Below, piece after piece: positions 48,761 to 60,027 of a stretch of 64,000 nucleotides of DNA. Each line of letters opens with the position of its first letter. Position 1 is the stretch's first letter. The notes under the pieces were generated by a model. The model did no database searches, was not told the origin of the DNA, and saw nothing but the letters and a program-made list of their open reading frames with translations. Location of the stretch: positions 34,539,001 to 34,603,000 of the forward strand of contig OX419758.1 of the NCBI GenBank assembly GCA_948567375.1. The letters are read 5' to 3'. The DNA is from Lunularia cruciata. Taxonomy: Eukaryota > Streptophyta > Marchantiopsida > Lunulariales > Lunulariaceae. Both the position numbers and the translations under genes were made by a program.

Positions 48761-49536
48761 TTATGCTGCCATGGTCTCGGACTGTAGTGAGCCAAGATTG
48801 TCACTACTGAAGCGTACTGGTAGGCGACATACCCGTCCCTCACCAGACTGCCAACCAGGTCTATAAGAGGTTGTCTCCTCCCAATAGTCAATGCTGAAAC
48901 CCATGGAGTATAACACTGCTCCCCCAACTAGCACATCATATGACTCAACTATTGTCGCAATAGCTTGAGCTCTCACCACCGAGCTATCAATTGGATGACC
49001 AGGCTGAACCTGGACAACAAGCTCTCCACGTGTGATGTACTATGTTGACCACCACCTAGAGATGTCTGGATCTGAAATAGACACCTCTCCACATCGGTCT
49101 TCCATAACTCCAAACCGACAACTACAGCCTTCCCCAACATAAGGGGCTGCGCACCGGAGTCTAACAAGACTCTCTGTGGTGTATAGACCTTCCTTGAAGG
49201 TCCCAACAAATGGAAAATCCCCCTCTGGTTATCCAATAGGACAACACTAGGTGTAAACCACGCTCTCTCAAAGGCCGGTCTAGCTGGCAACTCCTCTAGT
49301 CTAGCCACTGCTGCCTGCCATAAACCATTGGTCGCTGAACTGATCCCATGCTCCTCAACCAAGTCAGCTCCACTACCAACCACCTTTGCTCTAGTAGTAG
49401 GAACTGCACCATCCCTACTTTCACACAATGTGACAGCCAACCGGAACACTGAGGCTGGGTCAACTCCCAATGTAAACATGTCACTGGCTGAAAACAAAGG
49501 ATGCCGCATAATCAGCTGAGCCGCCTCCAACATCAT
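48761..49536 (-). pseudogene. Aspartic protease of B1
   Basis: RVLLDSGAQPLMLGKAV (near 49130-49180) holds the D-S-G catalytic site. A second half, YDVLVGGAVLY (near 48900-48945), matches the ILG-like strand that closes retropepsins, followed by MGFSIDYW and SYRPGWQSGEGR. The two halves lie in different frames, with a shift near 48975. The product would cut the polyprotein. The stretch 48501-48760 before the methyltransferase is a linker without a known domain. Confidence 0.8.
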
Positions 49537-50050
49537 GCTAGACTTGGTCTATGTAGTAATAGGTGGCTGACTAGTAGGTAGTCCATCATGCACTCCATCA
49601 CCACCTACCACACCTGCACTGGGATGTCTAGGAACCATGGATGTCGTCTGCAATGCCTCAGATAGCGTGAAAGACTGAGGAAGTCTAACCTGTCTCCCAA
49701 CCTCTCCTCTCTATGGGTCCAACTCCATTGATGCTCCTCTAGGCTCAGGAGCATGTATTGCACTCCTAGTCACTGATGTAGATGCATCCACCTGTGCTGC
49801 TCCGCACATGAAGTCCAAAGCATCTCTATCACCAGCATATGAGTGTGGAAGCCTCAGCACCCGAATCTGATCTCCTCTGAGCAATAGCCATACTAGCCAA
49901 TCTCTGCTCCAACTACTCAATCCGAGTAGCCATAGCTGTGTCAAAAGTAAGGGTAGGTACTGCACCCCTACTAGGTGTAGATCCTCTACCACCACCTCGT
50001 CCTCCATGAACTGGAGCTCCTCTACTACCTGCGATAGCATCCCTACCACT

Positions 50051-51396
50051 TCATAACTTTGGATGTAGGTCAAAACACCGGTCACTAGTGTGACCAAATC
50101 TGTGGCAGTGCTCACACTGCCTCTGTGTTGGTTGTGATGCACCGGAGGTATCAGGTCCGCTGCCCTGAGTACACTCTCTCCTATGGTGAGGTCCACCACA
50201 AGTCCAACAAGCAACACCACCACTCACTGGCTGCTGCTGACCCAAAAATGAGAGTAAGGGCCTAACTCCACTAGGCCCTCCACTCGCTCCATAGGATCTG
50301 GGCTGTCCACCCTGTCCTTGAAAACCAACTGGGTGTGGCGTACTCTACTGCACTCTAGAAGAAGTCATAGCCGTGGATGAGGTCTCCCTACCAAATCCAG
50401 ATGTCACCACTCTCTCCTCCACCATGTTGAGCTCAATATGCTCAGCCAAACCAAAGACCACTACCAAAGTAGGCGAAGTAGCCTGTAACAACATGGCATC
50501 ACGAACTCTATGTCGCAACTCCCTGTCTAGTATCCCATACCAAAACTGGACTGCCTAGGCCTCAATAACTCCCTGAGTGAAACTAATCAGCCGCCTCATG
50601 CGAGTGTATGCCTTGCGTAGGCTCTCTCCAGCCTTCCGCTGGAACTCCTGCAAGCTCCTCGGCTTGTCAGTCCGCACTCCTTGGTAGTTCTGCCTCAAAC
50701 ATAGGAAGAAATCCACCAAGGGGTTAAACCCCGGTACCACACCACCTCTTGCAGCGGTACCTCCACTTGTAATAGCACTATCTCCAACTAGTGCACCTCC
50801 ACTAGCTCCACCCACACTACTTGAGCTAGAACTCGTAGGTACAGCCGATCTACTCCTGGCTACCGAGCTTGAAGTGGTGGAGACATAGTGTGGAGACCAA
50901 TACTATCTCCATAACTCAATCTCCTCCAAATGAGCTCTTCTGAACTCATGGTAGTCATCCATTGGCGGACCCTTCAAGTGCTGAAACAACCCCTTCCACA
51001 CCATGAAGGGTGTGAACAAAGTCGGGTTCCGCATCTGCTGCAGATCACACCAACTATCAAACTCTGGATGAAGTCATCCAACTCAATGGTACCCAATGTA
51101 CCAAAGTAATGCCTAGGGCCTTTGGAGGCCCCATAGATCTAGTCCATGTCCCACAACAATGGTGCGGATACACCAAGTGCACTCTCAACTGAATCAGCTC
51201 TTGTGTCAAACTCCAACTCAGAATCAATCTCCTCCCTCACTAGGACTTGAGATACAGGCTGATATTGAGCACCACTCCAAGTAAACCCATTGCGTACTAT
51301 AGGGCTAACTCCTCTAGAATCTCCAAAGAACTCCGTCGTGACAAAGTAACCACAACAACAAACCAGAACCACCAACTGCAACCGCAAGTGCCCCAC
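50051..51396 (-). pseudogene. gag of B1 with two zinc knuckles
   Basis: The N-terminal part 51139-51396 is followed by a TAG where B3 has GAG. The capsid-like region (50555-50960) has ELIWRR/HLEEIELWRQYW, FFLCLRQNYQGVRTDK and FQRKAGESLRKAYTRMRRLI, the usual retrotransposon gag pattern. The nucleocapsid (50051-50245) has CWTCGGPHHRREC and CEHCHRFGHTSDRC, two C-x2-C-x4-H-x4-C knuckles. Frames shift at least twice. The 49537-50050 stretch is a Ser/Gln-rich gag-protease linker. Confidence 0.85.
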
Positions 51397-52687
51397 TAAG
51401 TGCCAATACCACCACGTGCCAACACCAACTAAACACCACCCACTAATGTAACTCTAACCGAGATAACTACACTAGGGGAAAGGGCAACCTGTAACCTGCC
51501 ATCATAACACGCACTCTCACGGTCTGCAAGTCATCACTTCCTGCCTCATTGGAGAGAAACAAAGGTAGTCTGACTGGTCATCACTCCAGCCTCACCACCG
51601 AGAGCACGCCAGAGCACCAACGCTCAAAAGTCACGGCACCTCACACAAACGTGATGTACAAATAGGAAGTAGAGAATAGAGGGGATCCAATCACAAGAAA
51701 TCTAAACGAAAACCCTCCATCTCATAACACAACATGGGACTGACTCAGCCACCATTTGGTATTTGACAGAAGAGAAGTTGGTATCTAAGCCCTAAGCTAC
51801 CAGGATCACCAAGAATGGGATCAAATTGCCTCTCCTAGCCAAAGCTACATGTGTATAGATAACGGTGGCACAATCACTATGACAACAAGTGAGGGTGGAC
51901 CAGTTGGCTAGGGTACCAATCTAGGAACAAGAGATCTAGGGATCAAACCCTATTGTGCACAATCTAGCATGAAAGGCAGATTTTGCCAACCAATGACCAA
52001 GATCTACTCTAAACTAGCTAGCCTCACGCCCTTCTAGGCCTTCATAGCCTCTCATAGCCCACAGCCATATGCCTCGAAGCCTCTAGACACCAAAATTCAG
52101 CCAAATGAGGCCTTTCTTGTTGCCACTTCAAACCTCCTCCAAAATTAGCAAAACTTCTCCAAATTTGCAAAAGTCCTCCAAACTAGCAAAACTCCTCCAA
52201 ATCTGGCCAAACAGCGAAAACTCCTCCAATTCTGCCCAAAATCTGATGTAAATCCCAACAAAAATCTGACGTAAAATCTGACGTAAACCCTAAAGTTGGA
52301 CGTCCGCCAAATCCCCCGCTAACTTTCCACTCGAGCCAAATTGACAACAAGGGTTTTTCCAAATCACGAATTAATGAGAATAGCTTCCCAACTCTACCTT
52401 CAATTTGACTTTCTAAGCCCAACTCGTAGCAAATTGGTCATGCCTTCACCTCTTGAGCTCAAAATCACAACCACTGCTCAAAATTTGCTCCTTCTTTGCT
52501 CAAAATTTGGCTAGCGCTTCCGTACACCATCCGCCTAACTGCCAAATCTACATCAATTGAATGAGCTTTTACACACTAGGGAAACACAAAACTTGAATTG
52601 AGCTACCAACGATCCACCAAGCTTGGAGATACCACCAACACTCACAGTTCATGCACCCGATTTCCCCTGACTTCACTTCTCTGATGT
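51397..52687 (-). other. Leader region of B1
   Basis: About 1.3 kb between repeat A1 and gag without a supported ORF. Close to the repeat lies CATCAGAGAAGTG, which shares ATCAGAG with the initiator-Met tRNA primer site; this is a weak match. The same leader is present in B2 (13145-13650) and B3 (55463-57000). Confidence 0.7.
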
Positions 52688-53134
52688 AATCAGATTGCTT
52701 ACCACTCTCAACTCAACTCAACTCAGATCAGTACTTGATCTGTCACTCTATAAACTACCAACAACTGGGCACTCATTATAGTCAAGCCACACCCACTCAA
52801 GCATAGAGAATCCATGTGACGCTTGCCGGCCTCTGTCCGCCATAGCCAGGAACTCGAAGGCTCAACATCAGAGAAGTGAGCTCTCTGGAGCTCACTTCAA
52901 AACTATACCCCTTGGACTCGAGCTAGCTCTAAACCCTAACGGTCTTGCTGATGGCACACTTGATGGTGCAAATGGTGCAAAGTGACGGTGGGCTCCACCG
53001 TGAAGTCAGTACCCCGAACACAAAATCTAACTGTCAGAAAGTAGTCGTTGAGAAACCGATGAAATGACTCTAACTACTATCATTGGAACTCTAGTGTCCG
53101 AGCATCTAGATGTGGCACTACAAATGGAATGACA
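52688..53134 (-). repeat. Split repeat A1 of B1 (5' end)
   Basis: 447 bp, minus strand starting TGTCATTCCATTTG at the insertion edge. It matches repeat A2 (43334-43781). No copy of repeat B lies next to it on either side, unlike at the 3' end. Confidence 0.9.
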
Positions 53135-53138
53135 CTCT

Positions 53139-55391
53139 CCATTACTCTATCAATCTCTTGCTCCTTCTCTGCTACCCTCGCCATAGCATGGATAATATCT
53201 AGTCTTGAATCAGCAAACTGCTGCTTCAAGATTTTGTACTTAGCTACTTGTCTTTCCCTCACTATGTCACTCTGCTTCACAAGTTCCTCTTGATACCTTA
53301 CTTCTCTCTTCAAGTTCCCAATCACTAGACTCTGCACTATTGCATCCACTCGTAGTACTTCCCTTTCCTCCTCACCTCGGATTATACTCTTCTTCAACTC
53401 CGAGTTCTCTTCTTCCAGTCTTGCTAATACCTACAACACAATCTCCACCTCCGGACACTTTGACTGCATCTCCCTCTTCTTGTGCTCTAGCTTCGCCAAT
53501 AGAGGACACACAATTTCTTGCAGGTACTCCACTCCATCACTCGCAACTACTTCAACCTGCGGAGTGATCTCCTTCTTTACCTCTTCTTCTTCCGATCCTC
53601 GCCTTCTTCTCCGTAGTCGTCGTATTGGAATAAACGCTTCACTTCTTGAACTTGCATTCTCCTCTTCCCTTGCCTTGCTTGGACCTGCTTCACACTTTGC
53701 CTTGCGCCTTGACCAAACTCCTCTCTGAAGAGTAATCTTCTTCTCCTCCGGCTCGGGCACTTTGTCCTCCAACTTTGTGTTATTCTCTTCCTCGAGCTCC
53801 ACTCAAACTTCTTCTTCTTCTTCCGGCACCAACATCATCTTCCCACCTTCATCACTATCACTACTTTTATCTCCAGTTTGTAGTGTAAGCTTGGGTTCTT
53901 CCTTGTGTTTTGAGTCTTTGGACTTGCACTCGGCTTTGCCCTCTGAGTCTTCTTCTAACAACGTGATCACCACCATACCTTTCCTCGGGTTTCCTCTCCT
54001 GGTCTTCTGAGGTCTTGTCTTCTCTACATCTTTGCCTTCTCCTTGTCAACTCCGCTTCTTTGACTTTGGAGTACTTACTTCTACTTGCGCACTCTTCCCC
54101 GTCTGTGCATAGTACTCATCAATGCTTTGGATTTGAAGAATATACTATTGCTCTTCCGCGTTGACTTCCTATCTCAAGTCGAGATGAAAGTGAGACACCA
54201 TTCTGTTGCGCTCTGCCACATTGAGCAAATTCAACCCGAGGTAGAAATGTGCTGCAAACGGCATGATGTAGAGTGGAGGCAACTTATCCTACAAATTCCA
54301 CATCATATACCTCGTTCTCCCATGGAAGCACCTCGCCTAGTTGATGGGTTCTCCTGCAAACATCTTATGGAAGAACACCGCTTGGTGTTTCATCACATAA
54401 GTCGTTCTCTCCGGCTTTAGGATTGCCATGAGAGCACTTACAATCCCTCTCTTGACCAGATCTTTGTAACTCTCTACTTTGTACCCATTCTTTGTCCTCT
54501 TTGAAGAGAAAGCATCCCTCCATTCTTGGGTTTCTTCGGCTACCTCTCCCTTCCCCAAGAACGTGGCACCTTGCTCTGTGACTACCTCTTTTCCGAGTAC
54601 TAATCTCCAATCCAACTCTATCCAGCGAGCCAGATTTCCTCTCTTCCCCTCTTCCTCAGGGCCATCAAGACATTTACTCTTGATTATCCCGGTCATGAAT
54701 CCTAGAAAACTCACGTTCCAATCCCATGCCAAGAATGTGATCCGAAGTTGGCTCAAGACTTTGATTCTTGCAATCACATCTAACCTCCAAATTGCATGAT
54801 TTCTCATTGAAAATTTAGAGTTCTTCTTTCCTCCTCCCATCTTTCTTGCTTCCTCATTGTCTCTTGGGTTAACTCTCTTGAATTCTCCTCTACACACTAG
54901 TACGTCTTCAACTCAACTTCCCTTCCCACAATCTCCTACAAGACGACTCCTCAACGGCAAAGGAAAATTGCTCAACATTGCTTTTTTGTTAGCCCAATTT
55001 TTATAGAGTTGTGCCTTCTTTGTCTCTCTTCAATTTGAGTCTCTACCAAGAAATCACACCTCTTGCATGCGCCTGTCACTGTCAAGTGTACTTCACGTGT
55101 ATGACCGCCAGTTTTTGAACGGTTCCTTTTTGAATTTCTTGCCTCAAAGAAAAGTTGTTACACTGTCTTTGCCTCAGGTTGAGCACCTCCCGATACAAAG
55201 ACTTCTTCCTTCAGATTGTATGCTGATAGGGCAAGTCTGAGTACTTTGCCTTATGACCCAAAGGCACGTTACCTCGGGTTTCATCCCGAAGACTTTTTTC
55301 TTTGCATTCTTTGGCCATGCAGGCGCAATCCGACTTCTCTATACACTTCTTCTTCTCCATTTCAAAAAAAACAAAAAATGTGTGTACCACA
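53139..55391 (-). repeat. 5' LTR of A2, outer part
   Basis: The 5' portion of the A2 5' LTR, starting TGTGGTACACACA-type at 55391 next to the duplicated AGTTT and running to the B1 insertion point. With 41688-43226 it makes an LTR of ~3.79 kb, matching solo LTR L6 (3767 bp). Confidence 0.9.
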
Positions 55392-55396
55392 AGTTT

Positions 55397-57100
55397 ATAG
55401 AGTGACAGATCAAGTACTAATTTGAGTTGAGTTGAGTTGAGAGTGGTAAGCAATCTGAATACATCAGAGAAGTGAAGTCAGGGGGAAATCGGGTGCAGAA
55501 ACTTTGAGTGTTGATGGTATCTCCAAGCTTGATGGATCGTTGGTAGCTCGATTCAAATTCAATGTTTCCTTAGTGTGCATAAGCTCATTTGATTGATGCA
55601 GATTTGGCAGTAAGGCAAACAATATGCGGAAGCACTAGCCAAATTTTGAGCAAAGAAGGAGCAAATTTCAAGTAGTGGTTGTGATTTTGAGCTCAAGAGG
55701 TGAAGGCAGGACCAATTTGCTACGAGTTGGGCTCAGAAAGTCAAATTGAAGGTGGAGTTTGGAAGCTATTCTCCTGAATTTGTGATTTGGAAAAATTCGT
55801 GTTGTCAATTTGGCTCGAGTGGAAAGTTAGCGGAGGATTTGGCGGACAGCCAACTTTAGCGTTTACCTCAGATTTTGGTTGAGATTTATGTCAGATTTTG
55901 GCCAAATTTGGAGGAGTTTTGCTGTTAGGCCAGATTTGGAGGAGTTTTGCTAGTTTGGAGGACTTCCGCAGATTTGGAGAAGTTTTGCCAATTTTGGAGG
56001 AGGTTCAAAGTGGCAAGAAGAAAGGCCTCATTTGGCTGAATTTAGAGGCTTCAAGGCCTAGGGCTGTGGGCTATGAGAGGCTATGAAGGCCTAGAAGGGC
56101 CAGCAAGCCAGCTTGCTGGCGTGAGGCTAGCTGGTTTAGAGTAGATCTTGGTCATTGGTTGGCAAAATCTGCCTTTCCTGCTAGATTGTGCGCAATAGGG
56201 TTTGACCCCTAGATCTCTTGTTCCTAGACTGGTGCCCTAGCCAACTGGTCCACCCTCACTTGTTGTCCTAGTGGCTGTGCCACTATTATCTATACACATG
56301 TAGCTTTGGCTAGGAGAGGCAGTTTGATCCCATTCTTGGTGATCTTGGTAGCTTAGGACTTAGATACGAATTCTCTTATGTCAAATGCCAAATGGTGGCA
56401 GAGTCAGTCCTGTGTTGTGTAATGAGATGGAGGCTCTTCATTTAGATTCCTTGTGATTGGACCCTCTCCATTCTTTGCTTCTTGTTTGTGCACCATGTTT
56501 GTGTGAGGTGCCCTGACTTTTGAGCGTTGGTGCTCTGGTGTGCTCTCGTTTGTGAGACTGGAGTGATGACCAGTCAGACTACCTTTGTTTCTCTCCGGTG
56601 AGGTAGGAAGTGATGACTTGCAGATCGTGAGAGTGCATGTTATGATGGCAAGTTACAGGTTGTCATTCCCCCTAGTGTAGTTATCTCAGTTAGAGTTACA
56701 TTAGTGGGTTGTGCTTAGTTGGTATTGGCACTTGGTGGGGTAGTTGCGGTTGCAGTTGGTGGTTCTGGTTTGCTATTGCGGTTACTTTGTCACGATGGAT
56801 TCTTTGGGGATTCTAGAGGAGATAGCCCTGCAATACATAGTGGGTTGGTCTACTTGGAGTGGTGCTCGGTAGCAGCCTGTATCTCAAGTCCCAGTAAGAG
56901 AGGAGATTGACTTTGAGTTGGAATTTGACACAGGAGTTGATTCAATTGAGAGTGCACTTGGTGTGTCCGCACCATTGTTATGGGACATGGACGAGATCTA
57001 TGGGGCCTCCAAAGGCCCTAGGCGTTACTCTGGTATAGTGGGTACCATTGAGTTGGATGACTTCATCTAGGAGTTTGATAGTTGGTGTGATCTGCAGTAG
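55397..57100 (+). other. Rest of repeat A and leader of B3
   Basis: 55397 to ~55462 completes repeat A (AGAGTGACAGATCAAGTACT...). ~55463-57100 is the leader, equivalent to 51397-52687 of B1, without a supported ORF. An upstream gag start region with YLEW and SESALGVS-like sequence is seen at 56880-57000, disrupted by stops. Confidence 0.75.
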
Positions 57101-57660
57101 ATGCGGAACCCGACTTTGTTTACACCCTTCATGGCATGGAAGGGGTTGTTTCAGCACTTAGAGGGTCCGCCGATGGATGACTACCATGAGTTCAAGAGAG
57201 CTCATTTGGAGGAGATTGAGTTATGGAGACAGTATTGGTCTCCACACTATATCTCCATCACTTCATGCTCGGTGGCCAAGAGTAGATCAGTTATACCTAC
57301 GAGTTCTAGCTCAAGTAGTGTGGGTGGAGCTAGTGGAGGTGCACTAGCTAGAGATAGTGCTACTATGAGTGGAGGTACCGCTGCAGGAGGTGGTGTGGTA
57401 CCGGGGTTTAACTCCATGGTGGAGTTCTTCCTATGTTTGAGGCAGAACTACTTGGGAGTGTGGACTGACAAGCTGAGGAGCTTGCAAGAGTTCCAGCAAA
57501 AGGCTGGAGAGAGCCTATGTGAGGCATACACTCGCATGAGGCGGCTGATCAGTTTCACTCAAGGAGTTATTGAGGCCCAGGCAGTCTAGCTTTGGTATGG
57601 GATACTGGATAGGGAGTTGCGATGTAGAGTTCGTGATGCTACGTTGTTACAGGCTACTTG
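57101..57660 (+). pseudogene. gag of B3, 3' deleted
   Basis: Open for 162 codons (57101-57589): YHEFKRAHLEEIELWRQYW, Ser-rich linker, FFLCLRQNYLGVWTDK and FQQKAGESLCEAYTRMRRLI. After TAG it continues briefly (LRCRVRDATLLQAT) and then jumps to the end of the protease (GEQCYNPWVS...). The nucleocapsid and most of the protease are gone. A short direct repeat of about 20 bases (GATGCTACGTTGTTA...) sits at the junction. Confidence 0.8.
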
Positions 57661-58149
57661 ATGCTACGTTGTTATAGGCTATGGGGAGCAGTGTTATAAC
57701 CCATGGGTTTCAGCATTGACTATTGGGAGGAGACAGCCTCTTATAGACCTGGTTGGCAGTCTGGTGAGGAATGGGTATGTTGTCTACCAGTACGCTTCAG
57801 TAGTTGCAGTCTTGGCTCACTACAATCCGGGACCATGGTAGCATCAGTTTTAGCTTTTAGTGGTGCAGTTACTTGGCTTGGTGACTTGTTGGAGTAGAAC
57901 ACCCATGCAAAGGATACTCTAGTACCAGAGGAGATCACTCGGCTTTGGAGTACGAGTAGGATTGTTCCATCCACCTTGGATGTTCAATTGTGGAGTTCAG
58001 AGGAGGCATTGCAGCAGCATGCAGATCAGTTGGTGCAGTAGGCTTGGAGTGGAGCCTTTGTACCATCAAGAGATGAGTGTGAGGATGAGCCTCCAAAGGC
58101 GATTGCTTTGACCCCCCTAAATACCACACTCATTGCTTGGCAGTATCCA

Positions 58150-59450
58150 ATAGAGGGGATATGCCTATTGGAGTTGTTTGGTGGGATCAGCACCGAACTA
58201 GCTGCGGTATTACAGGCGAGTATACGAGTATAGAGTTACTTGTATGTAGAGAGAGATGAGACTGCTAGGTGAGTCTCTCTACATCATATGGCACACTTGG
58301 CCTATCGGTATCCGGAGTTATTACCGATGTCAACAGTCAGAGGTTACCAGAAGGCCTTACCAGCAAACATTTCCTTACTGGGAGCGTATGACCTAGAGAG
58401 ACATGGGCCTATTCACTTGGTGATTTCTGGATGGCCATGTTAGGGACATACACATGCTAGTAGGAGGATTGGGTCTTCATGATCCTTGTTTTGGTGTGTT
58501 TGGGGAGATGTTACGAATATTACAACATCTCTAGGTTCATCAGTTTGTTTCTCCGGCTTACCTTTTGGAGAACGTTCCATTGATGGGTGATTCTTGCACC
58601 AGAGAGTGGTATACATTAGGTCCATTCTTGGATGGGACTTGTTGTATTGTTAGATGCAGCCAGAGTGGGATCACGGGCTCATCGTCTTTGTCTTTGGTGG
58701 ACAAACCTCTTACGTAGAGAGGTTCTACAACGCACTTATGATGGGATTCAACGACTTGACCACATCCTTGTTGATGATATCTTAGATGTTGGGCGTTAGT
58801 CTGAGACAATGGTAGTGGCTGATAGGGCACCTATGCCAGTTGTGAACCTAGTTGGACAGCCTAGAGCTGCATTTCCCACACTCATGAGTTTCCTAAGCTC
58901 TCATGCTTTTCGAGAGGGAGGACCTGGACTTGTTTGGGACTCACAATTACAGCAGTTGATGGAGCCCAACGCTATTGAGAGAGAGCGGGTGATGGGTTTT
59001 TGCACCGGTATTACCACTGTTCCAGCAATGTCAAAGGCATCTAGGCATCAAGTGTTAGGTCAGGCTATGGACCTGAATTGTTTGACCTGGATTGTGAGCC
59101 TTGGTTTGGCAGAGCAGCGTAGGATGCACTTGATAGGCATCACCACTCGGACACTTGTGAGCCTTGTGCCTATCAAGACAATTCAGGTACATGCTGGGGA
59201 TGATGGACCAAGTGGACATGGTATTCTTGGGACACATCCAGTAGCTACTAGGGAGAGTGGTCTACTTGGAGTCCATCTAGGTGAGCGTGGGCTACTTGGA
59301 TTACACCCTTGGTCCACATGGGATGCAGCTAGAGGACGTGTGGAGCTTGCAGCCAGAGTGGAGGTAGTTTTTCATGCTCCCGACCACACAGAGGTTGGGA
59401 CCTCTAGTGGTCAGGAGCATGACACTATTGCTCCCAAGGGCCCAATGTAG
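58150..59450 (+). pseudogene. Cytosine-5 methyltransferase domain of B3, decayed
   Basis: Same domain as in B1: LLELFGGISTELAAVLQ (motif I), VISGWPC followed by TAG where B1 has CAG (motif IV), and an open final part at 58809-59450 with RERVMGF and SKASRHQVLGQAMDLNCLTWIVSLGL (motifs IX-X). The middle (58450-58800) is shifted. Two other stops (TAG for CAG in IRVQSYL, TGA for CGA in TARRVSL) fit C-to-T changes. A second independent copy shows the domain belongs to the family and is not a chance insertion into B1. Confidence 0.85.
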
Positions 59451-59469
59451 TAGCTAGTCAGTACGTCTT

Positions 59470-60027
59470 CCACTCCTACTACAATTACAGAGGATACTTG
59501 AGAGCCAGATCTTGGACCCAAGCTTACTAGAGAGGAAAGACAGAGGGTTTGGAGGTTCTTGAGGAATCACACAAGTTGTTTTACCTTCAGTATGAAGGAT
59601 TTGGGTGCTCTAAATAGACTTGGTATACGGATTGAGTTGACTAGCAACACGCCAGTTTTCTAACATCCTTATTGATATAGTGATATGGAGAGGACATTGA
59701 TTCAGCACTGGAGTAGTGACCTTTTTAGGTTGGTTTGGTGGAGATTTCACATGGAGAGTATGCATCAGCAACAATGATGCCAGCCAAGAAGGATATGCAT
59801 GGAAACGATACAGATAGGCGGATGTGTGGAGATTACCGTCCTATCAATCAACAAACCAGGGCTGATTGGTATGCCATGCCTACACCAAAGGAGATTTTTG
59901 AAGTGATTGGGCATGCAAAGATCTTCAGTACTTTGGATCTTTGAGCGGGATATCATTAGTTGTCGATCAGGGAGGAGGATAAGTCCAAGACAACATTTTG
60001 GGCTATTGATCCTCACGACAAGGATGT
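59470..60027 (+). pseudogene. RT of B3, part before the solo LTR
   Basis: LTREERQRVWRFL, then (59735-59944) YASATMMPAKKDMHGNDTDRR, MCGDYRPINQQTRADWY and FSTLDL, then TGA. It ends in DPHDKDV at the insertion site of L6 and continues at 63800. Confidence 0.88.

Larger units (their letters stand above)
43227..53134 (-). mobile_element. Family B element B1: gypsy with DNMT, PHD and split repeats
   Basis: A complete 9908-bp unit on the minus strand, inserted in A2's 5' LTR with CTCT on both sides (43223-43226 and 53135-53138). Joining the flanks restores the LTR sequence seen at 33540-33580. Order: repeat A1, leader, gag, protease, cytosine-5 methyltransferase, RT, RNase H, integrase, PHD finger, then repeats B1-A2-B2. 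From ~48440 to 44058 all domains lie in one frame of ~1460 codons with point stops only. The protease and gag parts have frameshifts. Retrotransposons with methyltransferases are known from dinoflagellates and charophytes; the split repeats in an integrase-type element are, to my knowledge, unusual. Confidence 0.92.
42499..54978 (-). pseudogene. LTR-internal ORF in A2 5' LTR, split by B1
   Basis: With B1 removed this frame is ~856 codons, from ATG 54978 (MLSNFPLPL) to TAA near 42499. The first open part (54337-54897) is 186 codons with GGGKKNSKFS, HAIWRLDVIARIKVLS, LAWDWNVSF, SDW/LDWRLVLGKE and MKHQAVFFHKMFAGEPIN. An acidic stretch (53431-53802) and a coiled coil (53080-53397 and 42772-43257) follow. 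The A2 3' LTR and solo LTR L6 carry the same frame. The front block may be related to proteins of plant transposons, but I cannot name the family. Confidence 0.6.
32043..55391 (-). mobile_element. Family A Ty3/gypsy element A2, structurally complete
   Basis: Minus-strand element with 5-bp target duplication AGTTT (32038-32042 and 55392-55396). Order from the 5' side is: 5' LTR (55391-53139 and 43226-41688, split by B1), tRNA-Asp primer site, gag, protease, RT-RNase H, integrase, polypurine tract, 3' LTR (34886-32043). Without B1 and the small solo LTR at 38845-39526 it is about 12.8 kb. The internal region is 6.8 kb including the small LTR. The integrase lies after RT-RNase H, which makes it Ty3/gypsy. 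There is no chromodomain. All genes carry stops or shifts. Confidence 0.92.
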
